Source: Sulfitobacter sp. S190
Lineage (GTDB): Bacteria; Pseudomonadota; Alphaproteobacteria; Rhodobacterales; Rhodobacteraceae
Assembly (NCBI RefSeq): GCF_025141935.1
Contig: NZ_CP081120.1
Span: forward strand, 3,151,001 to 3,215,000
Length of the DNA: 64,000 nucleotides
Direction: 5' to 3'
Shown here: positions 54,568 to 64,000 of the stretch, in pieces
How the letters are laid out: each line of letters opens with the position of its first letter
Position numbering within the stretch: the stretch's first letter is position 1
Notes under the pieces: model-generated
Told to the model about the DNA's origin: nothing
The model's input: only the letters and a program-made list of their open reading frames with translations
Database searches by the model: none
Program-made: the position numbers and the translations under genes

Positions 54568-55593
54568 TTAGATCGCGAATACCGCAGTTTCCTCTGAAAA
54601 GCCTTTGAACTTTCCCGGTGCCGTTGCCGTGCAAATCGCCGGATCAGAAAGGCCGTCATATGTTGCGCGGTCGATCAGAACATTTCGGTCGACAACTTTC
54701 GTATGGGCCTCCAATCGGGCGGCAAGGTTCACTGTTTTTCCGATGCAGGTATAGGTGGCGCGCGCGTCAGTGCCTGCATATCCGGCCACCACTTCGCCAC
54801 TTGCAATCCCGAAACCGACGCGCAGTTCGGGGTCTTCGGCAGCGGTGCGTTCGGCATTCAGCATATCAATCATCGCCAGCATTTCCTGCGCCGCAGAGAC
54901 TGCGCATTGTGCAGCATTCTCAAGTGGCTGCGGTGCGCCAAAGATGGCCATCAACCCGTCGCCGACCATAAGATTGATCATCCCTCCGTGGCTGGTCACG
55001 GCCTCGAACATCAAAGTGTAGTAAGTGTTCAGAAGCTCAATAGTGGCCTCGGGGGCCATATTCTCGGACATTACCGTAAAGTTCCGGATATCGCAGAACA
55101 GGATGCTGGCGTTGGTCCGGCTCGCCCCGATGGCAAAGCCCGAAGTCTGCAAATCCTGCGCAACCTCCTCTGTCGCAAACCGGCGCAGCAATCGCTTTTG
55201 CTCGTCATACAACCGCTTGCGTTCCAGACAGGCGCCCAGGCGCGCGTTTAACAGCACCTTGTTCACAGGTTTCGGGATGTAATCGGCAGCACCCAATTCA
55301 ATGCACCGGACGATATTCTCCAAACCCTCCAGCGAGGACGTCACGATCACCGGAATGTCGCGCAGAGCCGGATCTGCGTTGAGCGCCTCAAGCACCTCAA
55401 ACCCGTCCATTTCAGGCATTTCGATGTCCAGCAGCAGCACGTCGTAGTCGCTTTGCGCAAGCATTTGCAGCGCGACTTTGCCGTTCTTGGCAACATCGGC
55501 CTTGTGCCCCAACAGCTCGACACTGCGGGTCATCAACAGGCGGTTCACTTTGTTGTCGTCTGCAATCAACATCTTACCGGGCGCATCAGTCAT
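54568..55593 (-). CDS. Response regulator with class III adenylate/guanylate cyclase output
   Basis: 341 residues. Receiver domain with ADD at 11-13, phospho-acceptor Asp56 in LLLDIEMPEMDG and Lys108 in IPKPV; a short helical linker; then a class III cyclase with metal Asp168 (FCDIRNF) and Asp212 (VGDGLMAIFG) and the transition-state Asn/Arg in TVNLAARLE. Predicted product is cAMP or cGMP. It overlaps the Hpt gene by eight bases and is last in the kinase-Hpt-cyclase unit. Confidence 0.92.
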   Translation of the reverse strand: MTDAPGKMLIADDNKVNRLLMTRSVELLGHKADVAKNGKVALQMLAQSDYDVLLLDIEMPEMDGFEVLEALNADPALRDIPVIVTSSLEGLENIVRCIELGAADYIPKPVNKVLLNARLGACLERKRLYDEQKRLLRRFATEEVAQDLQTSGFAIGASRTNASILFCDIRNFTVMSENMAPEATIELLNTYYTLMFEAVTSHGGMINLMVGDGLMAIFGAPQPLENAAQCAVSAAQEMLAMIDMLNAERTAAEDPELRVGFGIASGEVVAGYAGTDARATYTCIGKTVNLAARLEAHTKVVDRNVLIDRATYDGLSDPAICTATAPGKFKGFSEETAVFAI

Positions 55594-55921
55594 CCCTTTG
55601 CGCCTCGAATGCCGCGGCGGTTTCGGCAAACAGAACCTGCAGGTCTTGCGCCGCAGCACCGTCAATCTCACCGGACACTTCCATGTCTTTCGCTTTGGCA
55701 CCCAATGCCGTCGCGCCAAATGTCTGGGCGTTGGACTTGATCGTGTGGCTGGCGCGGCGGTAGGCATCCGCGTCTTGTGCGGCGACAGATGCCGATAGGG
55801 CATTCAACAGGTTCGGCGCGTCCTCCAGAAAGGTTTCCAACAGCTCAAAGGCGAACTCCTCTCCCACGGCGTCCTGCAAGTCTGCAAAAACCGATGGGTC
55901 GATCAGATCATCATGCGTCAT
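55586..55921 (-). CDS. Histidine phosphotransfer (Hpt) protein
   Basis: 111 residues, all helical. RRASHTIKSNAQTFGA holds the phospho-His58 with the following Lys. It starts directly after the hybrid kinase stop and overlaps the cyclase gene. The kinase has two receivers but no Hpt, so this protein would carry phosphate from the second receiver to the cyclase receiver. Confidence 0.93.
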   Translation of the reverse strand: MTHDDLIDPSVFADLQDAVGEEFAFELLETFLEDAPNLLNALSASVAAQDADAYRRASHTIKSNAQTFGATALGAKAKDMEVSGEIDGAAAQDLQVLFAETAAAFEAQRDD

Positions 55922-58900
55922 TCAAACGTCCTGTTGCTTAGGGGTTGTGTTCAAGAGAGCCTGTACCAAAAGATCCACGCGGATAGGCTTGGCGATATAG
56001 TCATCCATACCCGCTTGCAGACACATCTCGCGGTCGCCCTGCATGGCATTCGCGGTCATCGCGACGATCTTCGGGCGGTCCTCAGCATATAGCGCGTTCA
56101 ACCGGCGCGCCGCTTCGAGCCCGTCCATTTCAGGCATTTGCACGTCCATCAGGACGACATCATAGGTCTGGCGCGCCACGCTTTCCAACGCCTCAACGCC
56201 GTTGCTGGCGAGATCGGCGCGGTATCCCATCTGTTCAAGCAGCCGAATGGCCAGCTTTTGGTTCACCAGATTGTCTTCGGCCAGCAGAATGCGCAGCGGG
56301 TGGGCCTTTGCCATGTCCGGGTTGGATTTCGGCTTTGCCGTGCGCTTGATCTGCTGTTCGGCTTTATCTTTGGGCGCAAACAGGGTGACCAACGTGTCGA
56401 ACAAATGCGATTGCCGCAAGGGTTTGGTCAGATGCGCTGCAAATAAATCACCTGCGCCCGCCTCTTCCCGCACTCCCAAAGAGCTGAACAAAATGAGAGG
56501 CATGGAATGATCCAGCTTGCGGATTTCTTCGGCCAAGGCGACCCCGTCCATCTGCGGCATGTGCATGTCCAGAACGGCGAGGTCGTACACCTTGCCATCC
56601 TCAAGCGCAGAGATCGCGTCTTCGGGGTTAAGGAAGGCTTTGGTCTGCGTACCCCACTTCTGGGTCTGCAGGGACAGCAGTTTCAGATTTGTGGCGTTGT
56701 CATCCACGACCAGGATCCGCTTGCCGACAAGTTCCGATTGCTCACCAATCAGGCTACGCGATTTGGTCTCCGGCAATTCGGCAGCCTGCACTTGGATGGT
56801 GAAATGAAAGGTCGCCCCCTTGCCGGCGCCATCGCTCGTCGCCCACATCGTGCCGCCCATCAACTCGGCAAGCCGTTTTGAAATCGCCAACCCAAGGCCG
56901 GTCCCGCCATATTTGCGCGTCGTTGAACTGTCTGCTTGGCTGAAGGACTGGAACAATCGCGACATGCCGGCTTCTGTCAGACCGATCCCTGTATCGCGTA
57001 CCGTGATGGTCAACATATGGTCGTCCCGGGTACCGGGAACAGCGGTCACATTGACAACAACCTCGCCCGTCTCGGTAAATTTCACCGCATTGGACAGAAG
57101 GTTGAGCAGGATCTGGCGCAGCCGCGCGAGATCCGCGCTGACGCCTTGGGGCACGCTATCCTCCATGAGATAGGCGATCTCGAGCTGCTTTTCCGCGGCC
57201 TTTCCGCTGATCAGATCCAGCGCGGATTCAATGCAATCACGCAGGTCGAACGGATGGTTTTCGATGTCCATCTGCCCGGCTTCGATTTTGGAAAAATCGA
57301 GGATTTCGTTGATGATGCCCAACAGCGCATCACCACTGTCGCGGATCGTGCTGGCATAATCATGTTGTTCGGGGTTTAGATCGGTGTCCATCAACAACCC
57401 GCTCATGCCGATCACGGCATTCATCGGGGTGCGGATTTCATGGCTCATGGTGGCAAGGAACGCACTCTTGGCCTCATTCGCTTCTTCAGCAACCTTGCGG
57501 GCCTCTTCGGCCTCGCGGAACAGCCGGACGTTCTCAATGGCAATGACCGCCTGATCACAAAAGGAGTTGGTCAGCTCCATCTCGTCTTCGGTAAACGCAC
57601 GGGCGTGATCGGTACGAATAAAGATCAAAGTGCCGATGCAGACCCCCTCTTTCAACAGCGGCAGGTAAAGCGCCGACTTAAGGGAAAATTTTTCAAAGCT
57701 GACCTTCTCGTGTTCCGGCAGCTCGATGGCGCTTGCGTCTTCGATGTGCACCATCTTTCCCGAAGCCATGACCCGAGAGGGAAAGTTCTTGTCGGGCTCG
57801 ATCCTTACAGGCTCGGGGCTGAGGTTCTCAATCGGTTGCCCGTCCCGCATGCCGGCGATGGGCACGAAGCTGTCGTCACTTCGGATAGCCAAAGCGCCAC
57901 CACTGCACCCCAGTAGCTTGCATCCAGCAGTCACAACGGCGTGGAACACCGGCGTCGCGTCCCTTTGCGCGCCGCTGATTACCCGCAGCACATCTGTGCT
58001 GGCGGTTTGACGGGCCAGTGACTTCTGTGTGTTGTTGAACAACCGGACACCTTCAACCGCAATCACGGCCTGATTGGCAAAGGATTCAGCGACCGCAATC
58101 TCGTCATCCGTAAAGGCAAGGTCCCTTTTTCGTACAAACGTTAACGCGCCGAGGGGCTTGCCATCCTTCATCATCGGCACATGCAGACCGATGTTGAAAC
58201 CATGCTTGTCCGCACGCTCTTTGTCGCGCACGGACAATCCTTCGGACCGCAGCCTTTCGTGCTGTAAAGTCCTGCCGCTCAGCATTGCCTTTGCGGGCGC
58301 ATTGTCCAAAGCATCCAAAGGGGCGCGCGCGTCTGATATTTTTTCTTCAAGACCGTGTGGCGTGGCAACTGCTGTTTGCCAAACCTCTTTGCCGTCGGTC
58401 TGACCGGCAATCGCGAGGTCGCAGTCGATCAACCGGATCGCTGCCTGCACGATTTCTTCAAAGACTGGCAGCGCGCTATCTGGTGATTGACTGATGACCC
58501 GCAACACATCGGCACTTGCCGTCTGGCGGGACAACGCATTTTGGGTGTCGTGGAACAGCTGCGCATTCTGGATCGCGATGCCAGCCTGATCCGCGAAGGT
58601 TGAGACAAGATCGATGTGCGACTTTTGCGGACTGCGCCCATCGGGCCAGCCCAGAACAATACAGCCCCAGACATCTGAGCCGACATGGATCGGGAAACCT
58701 ACCAGATGGCGATACCCGAACTCACGTGCGGTCGCATGATCGTAGTAGTCTTCATTCTGTGTGTCTTCGAAATGCTGGATCGTGCCATGTTCAAACACGG
58801 CGCCCGTGATGGACCCCTGGACCGCCGGCGCAGGCCAGTTCTTGGCGTAGCGTTCCATATAGGCGGCTTCAAAACCGGAGCTGGCTTTGAAATGCACAAG

Positions 58901-60217
58901 ATCATTCTTGAATTGATAGAGCATGCAGCACCGCACATCGCACAATATTGTCGCTGCCTCGGTGATGCGGTCAAAAACGGGCTGGGTGTCTTCGACGGAC
59001 TGACTGATGACCCCCAGAATTTCGGCGCTGACTTGCTGCTGCTCAAGGGCCACTTCGACCTCGGCCGTGCGATCGCGTGCTTCGCGCATCAGGCGCACGT
59101 TTTCGATGGCGATACTCGCCTGAGAGGCAAAACTCTGGATCAACTCGACCATTTCGGGCGCAGGCGCCTCGGTTCCGGGCCACCCCATGGTGATGCAACC
59201 CCAGACGTGCCCATCTACTTTGATCGGGACCCCCAACATGCGCCGCCACCCGGCCATACGCGCAATTTCGGGACGAAAGTAAACGGCCTCCTGCGCGTTC
59301 TCGATATGCGCAGGCGCCCCGGTCTCGATCGCCGTCGACGACACGTGCCCGGCCATGTCTGTTACCGGATAATCCGCCAACAGCTTGGTTTTTAGATCCC
59401 CTGTAAACCCGTGCTGCGCGCAAAAATGCAGCTTCCCGTCGGCGAATTGGTCCAGAACGCAAAACCGTGCATCGCTCAGCTCCGAAGATTTTTGCACGAT
59501 CAGATCAAAGACGGGCTGCAAATCGGACGTCGCTTCTGAAATGACCTGCAGCACTTCGGCATTGGCCTGTTCACGCACCAGCGCATGTTCCACTTCGACG
59601 GTGCGGGCCTGCACCTCTCGAAACTGGCGTACATTCTCAATGGCGATGACGGCTTGTGCGGCAAAGGTCTCGATTAACGCGATTTCACTGGCCGAGAACG
59701 GATCAAGGCGTTCGCGAAACAACGTGATCAAGCCCAACGCCGTGCCCTCAAGCACGAGCGGCACGAACAGAACACTGCGAATGCCGTGGTCATCCACCAT
59801 CCCCCGCACGACCGGACTGCTTGCCGCGTAAAGGTCGCTTTGACCCATGTCGTCGAAAGCGAACAGCTTGCATTCTACAATGCAGCGCGCGGCATAGGAG
59901 AGGTCGGGGTCCACCTTCATCTGGCCCGTCTCGAACAGCTCGACCACTTGCGGATAGATCCCTGCCTGTGCCGCAAGACGCTGCGCCGTGTCGCCTACCT
60001 TGGCAAGGATCAGCCCCGCCATGGGCGCATTGCACAAGGTCTGGCTGTGCCGGATGATCGCCTCGAAAATCGGCGTTTCGTCATGGCGCGAAGACCCGAT
60101 CAGGCGCAAAATTTCCGAAGTCGCCGCAAAATGCGCGGCCATATCCGGGGAGGCACCATGGCCCTTCCGAGTAGCAGAAAACGCATCCGTAGGCATCTCA
60201 GAGTCGGCTCGTGCCAT
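55922..60217 (-). CDS. Hybrid sensor histidine kinase with five GAF domains and two receivers
   Basis: 1431 residues, no membrane helix, so a cytosolic sensor. GAF domains at about 48-197, 233-375, 412-554, 584-726 and 755-899, each ending in an FxxQAxIAIENVR-like helix. Then HisKA with His926 in ATMSHEIRTPMNA, HATPase with NLLSNAVKF, DTGIGL and GGTGLGL (about 1035-1145), receiver 1 with Asp1217 and receiver 2 with Asp1358. The repeated GAFs look like recent internal duplications. Ligands are unknown. Immediately followed by Hpt and cyclase genes. Confidence 0.93.
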   Translation of the reverse strand: MARADSEMPTDAFSATRKGHGASPDMAAHFAATSEILRLIGSSRHDETPIFEAIIRHSQTLCNAPMAGLILAKVGDTAQRLAAQAGIYPQVVELFETGQMKVDPDLSYAARCIVECKLFAFDDMGQSDLYAASSPVVRGMVDDHGIRSVLFVPLVLEGTALGLITLFRERLDPFSASEIALIETFAAQAVIAIENVRQFREVQARTVEVEHALVREQANAEVLQVISEATSDLQPVFDLIVQKSSELSDARFCVLDQFADGKLHFCAQHGFTGDLKTKLLADYPVTDMAGHVSSTAIETGAPAHIENAQEAVYFRPEIARMAGWRRMLGVPIKVDGHVWGCITMGWPGTEAPAPEMVELIQSFASQASIAIENVRLMREARDRTAEVEVALEQQQVSAEILGVISQSVEDTQPVFDRITEAATILCDVRCCMLYQFKNDLVHFKASSGFEAAYMERYAKNWPAPAVQGSITGAVFEHGTIQHFEDTQNEDYYDHATAREFGYRHLVGFPIHVGSDVWGCIVLGWPDGRSPQKSHIDLVSTFADQAGIAIQNAQLFHDTQNALSRQTASADVLRVISQSPDSALPVFEEIVQAAIRLIDCDLAIAGQTDGKEVWQTAVATPHGLEEKISDARAPLDALDNAPAKAMLSGRTLQHERLRSEGLSVRDKERADKHGFNIGLHVPMMKDGKPLGALTFVRKRDLAFTDDEIAVAESFANQAVIAVEGVRLFNNTQKSLARQTASTDVLRVISGAQRDATPVFHAVVTAGCKLLGCSGGALAIRSDDSFVPIAGMRDGQPIENLSPEPVRIEPDKNFPSRVMASGKMVHIEDASAIELPEHEKVSFEKFSLKSALYLPLLKEGVCIGTLIFIRTDHARAFTEDEMELTNSFCDQAVIAIENVRLFREAEEARKVAEEANEAKSAFLATMSHEIRTPMNAVIGMSGLLMDTDLNPEQHDYASTIRDSGDALLGIINEILDFSKIEAGQMDIENHPFDLRDCIESALDLISGKAAEKQLEIAYLMEDSVPQGVSADLARLRQILLNLLSNAVKFTETGEVVVNVTAVPGTRDDHMLTITVRDTGIGLTEAGMSRLFQSFSQADSSTTRKYGGTGLGLAISKRLAELMGGTMWATSDGAGKGATFHFTIQVQAAELPETKSRSLIGEQSELVGKRILVVDDNATNLKLLSLQTQKWGTQTKAFLNPEDAISALEDGKVYDLAVLDMHMPQMDGVALAEEIRKLDHSMPLILFSSLGVREEAGAGDLFAAHLTKPLRQSHLFDTLVTLFAPKDKAEQQIKRTAKPKSNPDMAKAHPLRILLAEDNLVNQKLAIRLLEQMGYRADLASNGVEALESVARQTYDVVLMDVQMPEMDGLEAARRLNALYAEDRPKIVAMTANAMQGDREMCLQAGMDDYIAKPIRVDLLVQALLNTTPKQQDV

Positions 60218-60491
60218 GCATAATCATCCGTGGTATCGCATAAATTCAATACTCGCATGGTATGGCCAAGGCGTATGAAAAGATAGCCAATCCCACGTGT
60301 CTCGCGTGAGGACCGCCCAGGTTTCATTGACTTCAGATAGCGTTCGGCTTGCGTCGCTCACCGCGCAAGTGAGCACCTTGCACCAATGTGAGTGGCAGCC
60401 ATTGTCCGCCGTGCAGCTGCATCAAGTTGGTCTTGTGATTGAATTGTACGCGGACGCGGTTGCAATGTCAGCGTTGCGAGGGCCCAGAAAC

Positions 60492-60520
60492 GAAAAACCC
60501 CACCCGTTAAGGGTGGGGTT
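60492..60520 (-). terminator. Terminator of the rRNA-tRNA transcript
   Basis: AACCCCACCC (60496-60505) and GGGTGGGGTT (60511-60520) form a perfect 10-bp stem with a 5-base loop. On the minus strand the stem is followed by a T-run. It lies just past the 3' end of tRNA-fMet. Confidence 0.92.
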
Positions 60521-60529
60521 CGATTTTGT

Positions 60530-60606
<77 letters not shown>

Positions 60607-61011
60607 TCAATGTTTGGAGTATCTACGCCTGGCCCCAAGAGAGTTCAAGCGCAAAAAGCGACTTTCCACGAAAGAAATCCGTAAGCGAATTTTTACAGTA
60701 GCGGGACGAGCAGGTTGTCAATGTCTGCTTACTCTTTCAGACCTACACAGGCTACGGATCGCCTGTGGGTGTCGCCACCAGCGCTGCCATGAAGTCAGTC
60801 AGCGTTGGCAGGGTCCAAGCGGTGTTAGACTGGGCGATGACCTTGCATTGCTGTGCTTCGCTGAGACACTTGATGCGCCTTCAAAGCAAAAGCTTGTATT
60901 GCAGTATTTTTTTGTGAGCTTGTTAAGCACAAGCCGCCGGGTGTGTAGTGTATTTTTGGGCGGATTGTTTTGTTATCGTTAAGAGAGATACACATTTTTT
61001 GATCTTATTAG
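60607..61011. other. 5S to tRNA-fMet spacer
   Basis: 405 bases without a gene I can support. A perfect hairpin CACAGGC/GCCTGTG with 8-base loop sits at 60746-60767, and a smaller one GCTTGT/ACAAGC at 60918-60934; they may be processing sites of the rrn transcript. A plus-strand open frame (60548-60982) runs through the tRNA gene antisense and is not a gene. Confidence 0.5.
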
Positions 61012-61127
<116 letters not shown>

Positions 61128-61211
61128 CAAATAAAATCAAAAAATGTCCAAGCCGAGTACGGCTAATGTGTGTGTATGCTTTTGTTCTGGTAACAGTCTT
61201 TCTGTTACTGG

Positions 61212-64000
<2,789 letters not shown>

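Overview
The window is a continuous piece of an alphaproteobacterial chromosome, most likely from the Roseobacter group (Rhodobacterales). The clues are an RpoH-type heat-shock sigma factor next to coaBC, a DUF1467 protein, an orphan Flp-type pilin with the core GAVTVDW, TRAP and Liv transporters beside catabolic operons, a BciA-like 8-vinyl reductase, and the rRNA order 23S-5S-tRNA-fMet. I saw no insertion sequence, prophage, integrase or CRISPR array. The left edge cuts coaBC and the right edge cuts the 23S rRNA gene.

Layout. 1-25 kb is mostly housekeeping: coaBC, a ChaN-like protein and rpoH; cobU with a CobC-like phosphatase; a GST; YifB/ComM; an alpha/beta hydrolase, gshB, yraN and rsmI facing an LpoA-like lipoprotein; glnD; an MFS exporter; bciA; murJ; a catalytically dead rhomboid; trpS; a VOC protein, class II deacetylase, nitroreductase and CysZ-like protein; DUF1467 and methylmalonyl-CoA epimerase; a response regulator; GNAT; pilin; hemerythrin. 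After aspS (25.4-27.1 kb) comes an RTX/DUF4214 metalloprotease gene with an in-frame TGA and no usable start codon. 30.7-34.2 kb is a small denitrification island: pseudoazurin, copper nitrite reductase and NirV in one direction, a Crp/Fnr regulator and a DUF1858 protein beside them.

34.5-40.8 kb is a six-gene operon joining the lower gentisate pathway (dioxygenase, maleylpyruvate isomerase, fumarylpyruvate hydrolase) to a complete TRAP transporter, with a divergent IclR regulator and a doubled palindrome between them. 41-53 kb is a larger divergent unit around an RpiR regulator: a seven-gene operon (N-formylglutamate amidohydrolase-like, cysteine hydrolase, complete Liv-type ABC importer) faces rpiR, a glutamine-synthetase-like ligase, a nitrilase-family amidase, an amino-acid-monooxygenase-like flavoenzyme and an acetamidase/formamidase. 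I read it as uptake and oxidative decarboxylation of an amino acid or related amine through an amide. It is the best candidate here for an undescribed pathway.

53-60 kb carries a YbaY/NlpE/META-like envelope protein and a three-gene signalling unit: a hybrid histidine kinase with five GAF domains, a free Hpt protein, and a receiver-nucleotidyl cyclase. The window ends with tRNA-fMet, 5S and most of 23S on the minus strand. Other points worth a second look are a pseudoazurin whose axial copper Met appears replaced by Ile, an initiator tRNA with an A29-U41 pair, and an ECF-like promoter in front of rpoH.
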